Of a stretch of 64,000 bases of DNA, positions 1 to 9,500 are shown one piece after another. Every line of letters begins with the position of its first letter. Within the stretch, counting starts at the first letter, position 1. The position numbers and the translations under genes were made by a program. The notes under the pieces are model-generated. The model ran no database searches, had not been told where the DNA came from, and saw only the letters and a list, made by a program, of their open reading frames with translations. The stretch covers positions 806,001-870,000 of the forward strand of contig NZ_CP015594.1 in NCBI RefSeq assembly GCF_001647675.1. Reading direction: 5' to 3'. This DNA comes from Acinetobacter sp. NCu2D-2. GTDB lineage: Bacteria; Pseudomonadota; Gammaproteobacteria; Pseudomonadales; Moraxellaceae.

Positions 1-111
1 TTGTTGTTGTAAGATCGTCACAACATTATCTCCAAATGTTTGCATATCTGAACTTTGACATGCAGCAAGACCTAAAGGGAGTAGGGCTAAAATAAGATAT
101 TTAATTTTCAT
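1..111 (-). CDS. Lipoprotein N-terminus (partial, runs off window)
   Basis: The minus strand reads an ATG at 111 followed by 37 codons that stay open to the window edge. The N-terminus has two basic residues, a hydrophobic stretch (YLILALLPLGLA) and then a lipobox-like LAAC with Cys18. This is a lipoprotein signal peptide expected to be cut by signal peptidase II. The mature part begins CQSSDMQTFGDN. Too little is present to name a family. Confidence 0.6.
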   Translation of the reverse strand, partial: MKIKYLILALLPLGLAACQSSDMQTFGDNVVTILQQQ

Positions 112-255
112 TCAATTGAAATCATTGTGAATAAACAGATTTCAATATAACCAATTGTTGGGCTAAAAAAATGGATACATTCTGAGGGATTAAGTATCAA
201 AATGTATCCATGGTATGTGGCTTAAATATAGGTATTGCAAAATGCCAGTATGAAC

Positions 256-1032
256 TTAATCGAAGCGATAGATATCCATGCCTAGAGCGCCCATCGTAAA
301 ACTGCTGTGTACTAAGCTAAAGCGCGTGCCAGTGCCCATTGAAAAGAACAGTGGAGCAAAGTGTTCAAGTGTAGGGTGATTGCGTTGAACATGTGGAATA
401 GTGGTCCAATCTAAAATCGCATCAACATCATTATGGCTAAGTTTATTCACCACATAATTTCTAAAACTAGATGCCCATTCAGGCACAATACTAGTATCAC
501 CAGTACGAGTTAACTCACGCAGATTGTGAGTAATACTCCCTGAACCAATCAGTAGAATTTGCTGTTCACGTAGGGGTGCCAGTGTCTGTCCAATCTTATA
601 TATATCATCTGAAGTCATCGACATTGGTAGTGAAATTTCAACCACAGGAATGTCGGCTTCTGGATACATATGTAAGAGTGGCATCCAAACCCCATGATCA
701 CGTGGGCGGGTACTATTGGCATGCACAGCAAAACCCGCATCAGATAATAAGCCTAGAATTTTCTCAGAAAGCTCAGGGTTCCCAGGTGCAGGATAACGAA
801 TTTGATAAAGTTCCTGTGGGAATCCTCTAAAGTCATGCCATGTTTCAGGGCGAATACTGATACTTACTTCTAGTGCGTTACTTTCCCAATGTGCGGACAT
901 TACTACAATAGCTTGTGGACGTGGAAGATTGATACTTAATCGTTCTAACGCAGGCCCCACTTGTTCAGGGTTAAGCGCCAACATTGGTGAACCATGGGAA
1001 ATGTATAAGCCGGGGAGCGTTTGTAAATTCAT
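256..1032 (-). CDS. ygiD: LigB/DODA-type extradiol dioxygenase (YgiD-like)
   Basis: This 258-residue protein matches the DODA/YgiD branch of the LigB extradiol dioxygenases, Fe(II) or Zn enzymes that open aromatic rings such as DOPA between hydroxyl-adjacent carbons. Family landmarks are visible: YISHGSPMLAL at residues 10-20, SAHWE near residue 46, RPRDHGVWMPLLHMYP near 108, and SGSITHNLR near 163, supplying the metal-binding histidines. Length is normal for the family (about 260). The ATG at 1032 is the natural start. It stands alone, pointing away from rlmH across a 113-bp gap. The physiological substrate cannot be told from sequence; the E. coli homologue is a 4,5-DOPA dioxygenase in vitro. 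Confidence 0.85.
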   Translation of the reverse strand: MNLQTLPGLYISHGSPMLALNPEQVGPALERLSINLPRPQAIVVMSAHWESNALEVSISIRPETWHDFRGFPQELYQIRYPAPGNPELSEKILGLLSDAGFAVHANSTRPRDHGVWMPLLHMYPEADIPVVEISLPMSMTSDDIYKIGQTLAPLREQQILLIGSGSITHNLRELTRTGDTSIVPEWASSFRNYVVNKLSHNDVDAILDWTTIPHVQRNHPTLEHFAPLFFSMGTGTRFSLVHSSFTMGALGMDIYRFD

Positions 1033-1145
1033 AAGTCAAACCACATCAATCTGATGGATGTATCTTGCAATAAAAGTTAGGGAAATAAGAGTGTATGGCT
1101 AGAATAGACTGTTGCAAATCTAGAACAGGCGTACAAATAAAGTCA

Positions 1146-1628
1146 TCAGCCTGCACGGTGATAAGGGTGGTTATTGTTGATGCTCATTGCACGATAAAGC
1201 TGTTCAATTAACATCACACGAACCATTGGGTGTGGCAAGGTAAGTTTAGACAATGACCAATGCCAAGCTGCAGCTTTACGTACTGCTTCAGAATGACCAT
1301 CAGGGCCACCAATGGCAAGTACAATATCATTGCCTTCTTGCATCCAACCTTTCATGGTTTCGGCAAGTTTTTCTGTACTAAATTCACGTCCACCGACTTC
1401 AAGTGCAATCAGTACCTCATTTTGCTTCATGGCATTTAAGATACTGTCACCCTCAATATTTCGATATTTGAGAATGTCTGCCTCAGAATCATTTTTACCA
1501 CGTTTCGCCATCGGTAATTCAATAATCTGTGTCTGTACAAAAGGTTGTATGCGTTTGAAATAATCTTCAAAACCAGTGAGAACCCAAGCAGGCATTTTTT
1601 GACCAATGGTGAGAATACGAATTTTCAT
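1146..1628 (-). CDS. rlmH: 23S rRNA (pseudouridine1915-N3)-methyltransferase RlmH
   Basis: RlmH is a SPOUT-fold methyltransferase that methylates pseudouridine 1915 in helix 69 of 23S rRNA on assembled 70S ribosomes, using SAM. The 160-residue protein is close to the usual 155. It opens with MKIRILTIGQKMPAWV, and the C-terminal knot region carries LAIGGPDGHS, the SAM-binding glycine loop, followed by LTLPHPMVRVMLIEQLYRA and the conserved tail NNNHPYHRAG. It is a single gene here; in many bacteria it sits with rsfS, which is not seen nearby. The assignment is secure. Confidence 0.97.
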   Translation of the reverse strand: MKIRILTIGQKMPAWVLTGFEDYFKRIQPFVQTQIIELPMAKRGKNDSEADILKYRNIEGDSILNAMKQNEVLIALEVGGREFSTEKLAETMKGWMQEGNDIVLAIGGPDGHSEAVRKAAAWHWSLSKLTLPHPMVRVMLIEQLYRAMSINNNHPYHRAG

Positions 1629-1777
1629 ACAAACTTATTACGGGACAGGATGGGCTATTATAACGGTGAAATACATTTGAATAGAACAATGAAACAATTT
1701 GAAATTGAAAAGCATTTCAGGATGCTGCTTTAATCAACAACTATTAAATTGCTTGCGAATAATGGAATAACTATAAA

Positions 1778-2764
1778 ATGCAAAGCATCATTCCCTTGTT
1801 TTTCAACAGACTTTCTTCGAGTAAATTACTGAGCGTTACGATACTACTCATCAGTTCAATGCTTCCCTCAACCTTTGTATCTGCCAATACACGAACTTTT
1901 GCTCATGCAAAGAATATGCAGTTCTATATGAGTCAGATCGTGAATCCTTCAACACCACGGAATTATCGCAATATTACCGAGTTGAATCGGGTCGCTGCAT
2001 GGATTAAAGAGCAAATGCGACTATTTGATATTCACTGTGAATATCAGCATTTTGTAGTGAATAGCTTGGGTTATAAAAATATTATCTGTCATGTTCCAGC
2101 CCAAGGTTCATCTAAACAAAAACTGGAGAGAATAATTTTAGCTGCCCATTACGACGTAAAAGGTCAGAATCAAGGTTTAAATAATAATGCCTCTGGTGTA
2201 GTGGGATTGATTGAAGCTGCACGACTCTTAAAGTCAGATCAGAAAAAGCTGAATACGCCTGTGGACATAGTATTCCATAGCTTAGAAGAGGCTCCATTTT
2301 TTAAAACGGAATACATGGGCAGTTTGGAGCATGCCAAGGCATTGAAAAAGCAAAAGCTCAAAGTCAAAGGTGTATTTTTGCTCGATTCGATTGGAAATTT
2401 TAAGCCAGACATGCAACAAAGCTATCCTTATGCATTGATGTGGTTATATCCCAATCAGCCAGATTTTGTTGCCAGTGTTGCAAATATGAAGGCGTTTAGC
2501 CTGAGTCAGCATTACTGTGAGCAGATACAATTAAAATTAGGATGTGAACGATTCTTTGGGGCATTATTCTTTCAAAAATATGAATACTCTGCCTATGAAA
2601 ATTATAATAAATACCATTATCCGACTGTATTAATTACAGATACTGCGTATTACCGCAATTCAAATTATGATCGGGAGAGGGAGCGAATGGATGATTTGGA
2701 TTTTAACAAAATGGAAAATATCGTTAATGCGCTGGTGAAAACGGTAGTACATATTGGGCAATAA
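1778..2764 (+). CDS. Secreted M28-like peptidase homologue, probably inactive
   Basis: This 328-residue protein begins with a Sec-type signal (hydrophobic TILLISSMLPSTFVSA, residues about 21-36) followed by an M28 aminopeptidase fold. The first zinc motif is intact (AAHYDV), as is the catalytic Glu pair (HSLEEAPFF). The bridging-Asp motif, normally DDNASG, reads NNNASG. The last zinc His, normally in a TDTAFxRNPxYH context, reads TDTAYYRNSNYDRE. Two expected metal ligands are therefore replaced by Asn and Asp. It is still full length, so it is likely a periplasmic or outer-membrane binding or regulatory pseudo-peptidase, or an enzyme with altered metal use. The ATG at 1778 has no strong Shine-Dalgarno. 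A terminator follows directly. Confidence 0.7.
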   Translation: MQSIIPLFFNRLSSSKLLSVTILLISSMLPSTFVSANTRTFAHAKNMQFYMSQIVNPSTPRNYRNITELNRVAAWIKEQMRLFDIHCEYQHFVVNSLGYKNIICHVPAQGSSKQKLERIILAAHYDVKGQNQGLNNNASGVVGLIEAARLLKSDQKKLNTPVDIVFHSLEEAPFFKTEYMGSLEHAKALKKQKLKVKGVFLLDSIGNFKPDMQQSYPYALMWLYPNQPDFVASVANMKAFSLSQHYCEQIQLKLGCERFFGALFFQKYEYSAYENYNKYHYPTVLITDTAYYRNSNYDRERERMDDLDFNKMENIVNALVKTVVHIGQ

Positions 2765-2789
2765 AAAACCTGCACAAGGCAGGTTTTTT
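2763..2789. terminator. Bidirectional Rho-independent terminator
   Basis: An A-rich arm, a CCTGC stem, an ACAAG loop, GCAGG and six Ts form a symmetric hairpin between the convergent M28-like gene and lon. The A and T tracts on both sides would let it work in both directions. Confidence 0.85.
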
Positions 2790-2804
2790 ATTGTGGAACA
2801 GGAA

Positions 2805-5231
2805 TTAGTGGCGAGCCGCTTTTCCTTCTTCCGTTGTTTTTACGATGGGTGCTTTCACCAATGGCTTCGGCATTGAAACCAATGCAAGCGGTAAAATATC
2901 ATCAATTGATTTTACAGCTTTGATTTCCACGCCGTCTTTCACGTTTTGTGGAATCTCAGACAAATCACGTGCATTGTCTTGTGGAATAAATACAAGTTTT
3001 ACACCACCACGATGTGCAGCAAGCAATTTCTCTTTTAAACCACCGATACGCATTGCACGACCACCAAGGCTAGTTTCACCTGTCATGGCAATATCAGGAC
3101 GAATCGCAATACCTGTAAATGCAGATACAAGGGCAGTAGTCAATGCTAAACCAGCAGATGGACCATCTTTTGGTGTTGCACCTTCTGGTAAATGCACGTG
3201 CACATCGGTTTCTTCAAAGCGTGATGCTTCGATACCAAGTTCATTGGCACGGGTACGAACAACCGTCATGGCAGCCGTAATAGACTCTTTCATGACATCG
3301 CCAAGTGAACCTGTAGTAATGAACTTACCTTTACCTGGTACAGCTGCAACTTCAATGGTAAGCAGTTCACCACCAACCGAAGTCCAAGCCAAACCGTTAA
3401 CGCGACCCACTTGCGCTTCTTCTTCAGCCATACCGAAGTCGAACTTATGAGGGCCTAAGTAATCTGGTAAGTTAGCAGATGTCACTTCAACTTGAAGATT
3501 TTTCGCTTTCTTACTTACTGCTTCTTTCACGACTTTGCGTGCAATCTTAGAAACTTCACGTTCAAGACTACGAACACCTGCTTCGCGTGTATAACGCTGA
3601 ACGATGTCACGAATCGCTTCTTCATGAACAGTCAATTCTTTTGCACGTAGACCATTGTTCTTAATCGCTTTTGGTACAAGATAACGATCAGCAATATTCA
3701 CTTTTTCATCTTCGGTATAACCCGGTAGACGAATTACTTCCATACGGTCAAGCAATGCTTCAGGAATATTCATGCTGTTTGCAGTACAAATGAACATCAC
3801 TTCAGAAAGATCAAGATCAAGATCTAAATAGTGATCGTTAAACTTGTTGTTTTGTGATGGATCAAGTACTTCAAGCAATGCTGACGCAGGATCACCACGA
3901 TAATCTTGTGCCATCTTGTCAATTTCGTCGAGTAAGAACAGAGGGTTCTTCACACCAACTTTTGTCAAAGATTGGACAATTTTACCTGGCATTGCACCGA
4001 TGTAGGTACGGCGATGACCACGGATTTCAGCTTCATCACGTACACCACCAAGCGCCATACGCACGAACTCGCGACCTGTGGCTTTAGCTACAGATTCACC
4101 TAGTGAAGTTTTACCTACACCTGGAGGACCAACCAAGCAAAGAATAGGACCACGAAGTTTTTTCACACGTGATTGAACAGCAAGATATTCAACGATGCGA
4201 TCTTTGACATCATCTAGACCGTAGTGGTCGGCATCTAAGATATCTTGGGCTTTAGCAAGGTTAATACTAACTTTGCTGGCTTTATTCCAAGGTGTATCTA
4301 GGATTGCTTCAATATAGTTACGAACAACGGCAGCTTCGCTTGATGCAGGTTGCATTGATTTAAGTTTACGGAATTCAGATTCTGCTTTTTTACGCACGTG
4401 TTCAGGTAAATCTGCTTCAGCTAAACGACGCTCAATTTCTGCAACATCATCTTCAGCACCACCATTCATGTCAGAAAGTTCACGCTGAATGACTTTCATT
4501 TTTTCATTTAGGAAGTATTCGCGTTGGTTCTTTTCCATCTGACGTTTTACAGAGTCATGCAATGTTTGCTCAATCTGTTGTTCTTCAGATTGTTGCAATA
4601 AATAAGTCATCACTTCTGTTAGGTGTGCTTCGAACTCATCGTGTTCCAAGAACTTTTGTTTGACATCAATGTTCAGAGGCACACGTGTTGCAACAAAGAA
4701 TAATAATTGAAGTAAATCATCAATTTTATTTGCTGCGCTAATGAGCTCGCGTGCATTACGTAATTTCGCTTCAGCATATTGCGCAAATAAAGCACGAAGT
4801 TCTTGTAGACGAGTTGCTTGAGTTTCTTCATCTACAGACACAGTCATAGGACTGAGTTCGTGCTCAGCTGTTAAATAATCAGCTTCTTCAATAATGGTTT
4901 TAAGTTTTGCGCGATATAAACCTTCAATCAGGACTTTTATACAGTTTTCGTCATTTTCATGATTTACCACCTGCACAATCTTCGCGACAGTACCATATTG
5001 ATAAAGATTATCGTGGTCAATTTCTTCTGTGAGTGAATCTTTTTGTGCAACTACAAATACAAGATTGTCACTGTTACGAGCCACATCGACAGCATTGATC
5101 GATTTTTCACGACCAACAAAAAGAGCAATTTGCATATGTGGATATACCACGACATCACGCAGCGCTAATAGGGGTAATACGCTCGGAATCTGAAGTTCTA
5201 AGCTTTCTTCATTCATCATAATTTCAGACAT
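2805..5231 (-). CDS. lon: ATP-dependent protease Lon
   Basis: Lon degrades misfolded and short-lived regulatory proteins in the cytoplasm as a homohexamer. The layout is standard: N-terminal substrate-binding LON domain (residues about 15-205), coiled region, AAA+ domain with Walker A GPPGVGKTS and Walker B LFLLDEIDKM, then the C-terminal Ser-Lys protease domain with catalytic Ser in PKDGPSAGLA and Lys in the LGGRAMRIGGLKEKLLAA segment. I chose the ATG at 5231 (808 aa). An AGGAG lies 5 bases upstream and overlaps an in-frame GTG at 5237. The C-terminus ends in a basic tail. It is transcribed alone. A weak heat-shock-like promoter lies upstream. Confidence 0.97.
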   Translation of the reverse strand: MSEIMMNEESLELQIPSVLPLLALRDVVVYPHMQIALFVGREKSINAVDVARNSDNLVFVVAQKDSLTEEIDHDNLYQYGTVAKIVQVVNHENDENCIKVLIEGLYRAKLKTIIEEADYLTAEHELSPMTVSVDEETQATRLQELRALFAQYAEAKLRNARELISAANKIDDLLQLLFFVATRVPLNIDVKQKFLEHDEFEAHLTEVMTYLLQQSEEQQIEQTLHDSVKRQMEKNQREYFLNEKMKVIQRELSDMNGGAEDDVAEIERRLAEADLPEHVRKKAESEFRKLKSMQPASSEAAVVRNYIEAILDTPWNKASKVSINLAKAQDILDADHYGLDDVKDRIVEYLAVQSRVKKLRGPILCLVGPPGVGKTSLGESVAKATGREFVRMALGGVRDEAEIRGHRRTYIGAMPGKIVQSLTKVGVKNPLFLLDEIDKMAQDYRGDPASALLEVLDPSQNNKFNDHYLDLDLDLSEVMFICTANSMNIPEALLDRMEVIRLPGYTEDEKVNIADRYLVPKAIKNNGLRAKELTVHEEAIRDIVQRYTREAGVRSLEREVSKIARKVVKEAVSKKAKNLQVEVTSANLPDYLGPHKFDFGMAEEEAQVGRVNGLAWTSVGGELLTIEVAAVPGKGKFITTGSLGDVMKESITAAMTVVRTRANELGIEASRFEETDVHVHLPEGATPKDGPSAGLALTTALVSAFTGIAIRPDIAMTGETSLGGRAMRIGGLKEKLLAAHRGGVKLVFIPQDNARDLSEIPQNVKDGVEIKAVKSIDDILPLALVSMPKPLVKAPIVKTTEEGKAARH

Positions 5232-5277
5232 GGGCACTCCTAATGAGTGACAAAAAAATTTGTCATATTTTTATAGT

Positions 5278-5301
5278 GATGGGTAATTTTAAAATTACAA
5301 G
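5278..5301 (-). promoter_or_regulatory. Possible sigma-32-like promoter of lon
   Basis: On the minus strand, CTTGTAA (5301-5295) and CCCATC (5283-5278) are separated by 11 bases, about 50 bp upstream of lon. This resembles the heat-shock consensus CTTGAA/CCCCAT, but the spacer is a little short and one C is missing. lon belongs to the heat-shock regulon in E. coli, which is the main reason to mention it. Confidence 0.3.
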
Positions 5302-5378
5302 GGCATCATTTCATAAATTGTTTAAAAACTGAGTCATTATGAGGTTTTAAAGAAAATACTCAGTTTGAAACTAACAAA

Positions 5379-5963
5379 TTAACGTTTGAAGTGTAAAGAG
5401 ATTTCAGGGGTAATTAAGCCATCCAAAGCTTGATCCCAAGGTGCGCGTTTAAAAGATGTATCACTGAGTTGGAAATGATGGGCTAATCCAAGGCGGTAAG
5501 GCTTACGTTTTGCCTGCGCTAAAGTACGGTCATAAAAACCGCCGCCCATACCAATACGTGAGCCTAATCGGTCACATGCTAAAAGTGGTATGAGCAACAG
5601 ATCGAGATTAGAGACATGCGTTCCACGTGTCGACATCGGCTCTAACATCCCAAGTCGGTGTTTGGCAAAGCGCTTATTTCTATACTGACTAGGTGTGATA
5701 TGAATCCAAACCAGTTGTTGATTCATATTACAGATTAAAGGCAAATATACTTTTTTATTAAGATGAAAACATTCCTCAATAATTTGCTGAGTTTGTATTT
5801 CCCCAAAAGCGTCTAAATAGATACCAATTGAACGGGCGTGTTGAAATTTTGGAATTTGTTTTAATTTGCTAAGTACTCTTTGCGCTGCTTGACGCTGATC
5901 AAATGTTGTTAAAAGTCGTCTTTTTTTTCGTAATGTTTTACGGATAAGAGAGAGATCTTGCAT
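5379..5963 (-). CDS. fau: 5-formyltetrahydrofolate cyclo-ligase
   Basis: This enzyme uses ATP to convert 5-formyl-THF to 5,10-methenyl-THF in folate metabolism. The 194-residue protein has the family pattern: basic N-terminus (LRKKRRLL), substrate region GIYLDAFGEIQT, and the diagnostic C-terminal signature RIGMGGGFYDRTLA, followed by LGLAHHFQL. It is also known as ygfA. In many gammaproteobacteria ygfA follows zapA and ssrS directly. Here the IME and the adhesin region separate it from them, but all three still point the same way, so the ancestral order is recognisable. Confidence 0.93.
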   Translation of the reverse strand: MQDLSLIRKTLRKKRRLLTTFDQRQAAQRVLSKLKQIPKFQHARSIGIYLDAFGEIQTQQIIEECFHLNKKVYLPLICNMNQQLVWIHITPSQYRNKRFAKHRLGMLEPMSTRGTHVSNLDLLLIPLLACDRLGSRIGMGGGFYDRTLAQAKRKPYRLGLAHHFQLSDTSFKRAPWDQALDGLITPEISLHFKR

Positions 5964-6535
5964 ACCTTCAAACGGTGTGTATTGGTTGGAACTATTTTAG
6001 CACTGTATCGATTTAAAAAGATTTTAATTATTTAAACTGGTTTTTTAAAAAACGTTATTGTTTAGAAAATTTAATAAATAAGGCGTTGTATTAGAGAAAA
6101 AAATTAATTAAATGTATTTATATAAAAATTTCTATTAATTATTCATCAGTATTTCTTACGTGAACGTAATGAAAAGTATATTTTTATATTTGAGATAATG
6201 ATTAAAAAATATGAAAATATATTAAATATTATCTCTTGGTTAATATTATAAAAAAACTATATAAATTAGACTTATACAAGATGCTTTGTGTCTGTGCGTT
6301 AAAAGTAACAATGTAACACAAAAATGTATTAAATATGTGAAAAATGCGACTTAAGTGTAGATATCAAGTTAAAAGAAATATTAAGAATTGTATATATTAA
6401 GATTCATAAATTGAGATATATGTCTCATTCATTTTTTATTTTGTTATCGGGATAAAACTTTATTTAGAACTTTATTTAGATTTTATTGATTAAGTTCTAT
6501 CTAAAATTCAAGGGTTATTACGCGGAATTTTCTAC
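5964..6535. other. Long AT-rich intergenic region upstream of adhesin
   Basis: These 572 bases between two divergent genes hold no ORF with coding character. The stretch is extremely AT-rich with many A and T runs, typical of an H-NS-bound regulatory region. It must carry the promoters of both the adhesin and the cyclo-ligase gene, but I cannot place either with confidence. Confidence 0.5.
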
Positions 6536-9500
6536 ATGCAAAAGCAAGTTATTTCAAAAAAAACGTGGGTAAGTAAACTCGTTGATGAGTCAACGATTCA
6601 ATTATCAGAAAGCTCAGTTGTCATGCTCGATGCAGTGGCTGAAGATATTGCTAAAATTGAGGTAGTAGGTAATCAACTTAGAATCACCATGAAAAATGGT
6701 GAAGTTCTAATCGTTGATAATTTTAATCCAGAACTGAATGACCTTGTATTACGTGCTGATGATTCTCAGCTTCTTATGTTTGATTTTGGAACTTTAGAAT
6801 ATAATCCAATTGATAAAGTTGAAGTCCTATTAAATGGCGTTTCAACATCTTCTTTTATTAGTTTGTGGCCGATTGCGGGTACAGTCGCAGGTTTAGCGGT
6901 ATTGGGTGCTGCTGCAGGTGGTGGCGGTAGTAGTTCATCTTCTAATGAACCTGTAGACAACTCAATCTTGAATGCAACTAATGCAGTTGCTGATGCTGAA
7001 AAGAAAATTGCTGATGCAGAAAAACACTGGATTGATGCAGTTCAAAATAATGGTTCTTTGAAAGATCAAGCATTAGAGAAGTTAAAAGAAAGTGTAGAGT
7101 CTGCTCAAAAAGCTAAAGATGATGCTGCAAAACTGGTTGAAATATTAAACAATATTGATCTTAAAGATGACTTAGATAATCGTCTTGATGATGTTCAGGA
7201 TCGTTTAGATAGCTTAAAAGATATTATTTCGTCTGTTGATGATGAAATTGAATTTGCAACGTCAGCAGTGGATTTTGCTGAAAGTAAACTAGAAACCGCT
7301 AAAGCAATTCTTGAAAATGCGAAAAAAGATGGGACGATTTCAAACACTGAACTTGAAACATTAAAGGATGCTGTCAGTCAGGCTCAAGATGCTCATAATA
7401 CTGCGCAGAAGTTGGTTGATGGACTCAATCCGAAAAATGAAAAACTAGAAAATCGCTTAACTGAAAATCAAGAAAACATTAATGGTTTAAAAAATATTAT
7501 TGCTAATGATACGAATCGTGATGGTGAAGTTGATGATGCGGAATCGGCAGTTGCAGCAGCGGAAGCAAAAGTTGCAGCAGCAGAAAAAGTCCTTGCTGAT
7601 GCTAAAGTAGATGGCACAGTATCAGATGCAGAGCTTGAGGCATTACAAGCGGCAGTAGATGAAGCACAAACAGCGTTGAATGAAGCATCTGCACAAGTTC
7701 AAGCACAAAAGCCAGTGAATACTGATCTTGTAGAGCGAGTGAAAGAAGCACAGTCTACGCTTGATGATCTTAAAGATATCATTGCGAATGATACGAACCG
7801 TGATGGTGAGTTAAATGCTAAAGAAGCAGTTGCTTTAGCAGAATCGAAAGTACAAGCAGCGGAAGATCTGTTAGCTGAAAAAGCAAAAGATGGCGAATTG
7901 ACTGAAGAAGAAATCAAGGCAATTCAAGATGCGAGAGATGCAGCACAAGATGCGAAAGATGCAGCTCAAACACTAGTTGATGTACTAGATCCAGCAGATT
8001 CAGATTTAGTAGAAACATTAAATGAATTGCAAGACCGTCTAGATGCGTTAACAGATGTTATTGAATTTGATACTGACCGTGATGGTCAATTGAATGCTGA
8101 TGAAGCAGTTGCTTTAGCAGAATCGAAAGTAGAAGCAGCGGAAGATTTGCTTGCATCAAATGCTGAAGATGGCAAATTAACTGCGGAAGAAATTGAAGCA
8201 ATTCAAGCTGCAATTGATAAAGCACAAGATGCAAAAGATGCAGCTCAGACATTAGTAGATGCACTAGATCCAGCAAATTCAGATTTAGTAGAAACATTAA
8301 ATGAATTGCAAGACCGTCTGGATGAGTTAAATTTAATTCTTCAATTTGATAATGATAGAGATGGCGAGCTATCAGACAGTGAGCTATTGCTTGCAGCTCA
8401 ACTTGCTGTAACCAATGCTGAAAATGCCTTTAATTTGGCAAAAAATAGCATTTTGGCAGCACAGAAGGATGTCATTAATAGTGATAAATTAGTTGATTTA
8501 CAGACTTTGATTGATGATTTTAATGTAGCCAAAGTTAATGCTGAACAGTTGGTCAGTCGTTTGAACGAGAGTCCTAATAAAACTGAGCTCAATAATAAAC
8601 TTGAACAACTTATAGGCTTAACACTACCTGCGCTTACTACAGACATCAATGAAGATGGTGAGATTAATATTCTTGATGTCGCTGAAGCGGCTGTAGAAAA
8701 AGCAGAGAATGCTTTCTATGCCTTAAATGAGCTTAAAACCAATGCTGAAAATGATGATTTCATAACTACTCAGGAACTTGAAGACTTAAAACTTGCTCTA
8801 GATGAAGCAAATCAGTTAAAGGAATTGGCACAAGAAATCGTGAAAAAAATTCCAGATATTGAAGATCAAAAAGAATTCTTGGATCGTTTGGAATTACTTG
8901 AATTTCAATTACCAGAATTGGGACAGGATCTCAATGGCGATCAAAATATTGATGATTTAGATGCTGCATTAAATACGGTAGAAAGGCTGGTAAAAGCAGC
9001 TGAGAATGAATTTAAGATCGCAAAAGAAACTTTCAATGATCTTGATATTGAAAATGTTATTAGTAATACAGATTTAGATAATCTTGCGAAAGTATTACAA
9101 ACAGCAAATCAGCTTAAGTCTATTGCAGAAGTGGCTATCGAAAAATTACCTGCAGCTAGTCAAACCGACTTTACCGCACGTTTATTACAACTTGATAGTG
9201 ATGCTCCTAAAGACTTGCAGGTGAATGTGAATATTACTGGAATTAAAGATGAAAATAATTACCAGAACACATCGGATGGCAAGGTTACAGTTCAGTTAGC
9301 ATCTGATGCAACTTTATGGCTCTATAGCGTAGATTTAGGTCAAACATGGTTGAAATCTAACAATCCAAATGCAATTGAATTGGAAGAGGGTGAATATGCT
9401 GAAATTTTGATTAAACAATTCGATGCTACTGGTAATAGTGAGCAAATTGTTTTGGATTCAATTCTAGTTGATACTAAAAAACCAGAACCTGTCACTGACT

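Noticed and set aside
2845..3450. Long open frame (201 codons) antisense to lon
   Set aside because: It lies entirely opposite the conserved protease domain of lon, has a Ser/Pro/Thr composition caused by the complementary codons, and has no ribosome site.
5964..6535. Possible 6S RNA gene next to ygfA, where it often occurs
   Set aside because: None of the conserved 6S stems is found here. The real ssrS is at 28484-28665, still next to zapA.
7505..8344. CRISPR-like array of repeats
   Set aside because: The repeats are 279 bp, coding, and without unique spacers. They are in-frame protein repeats.
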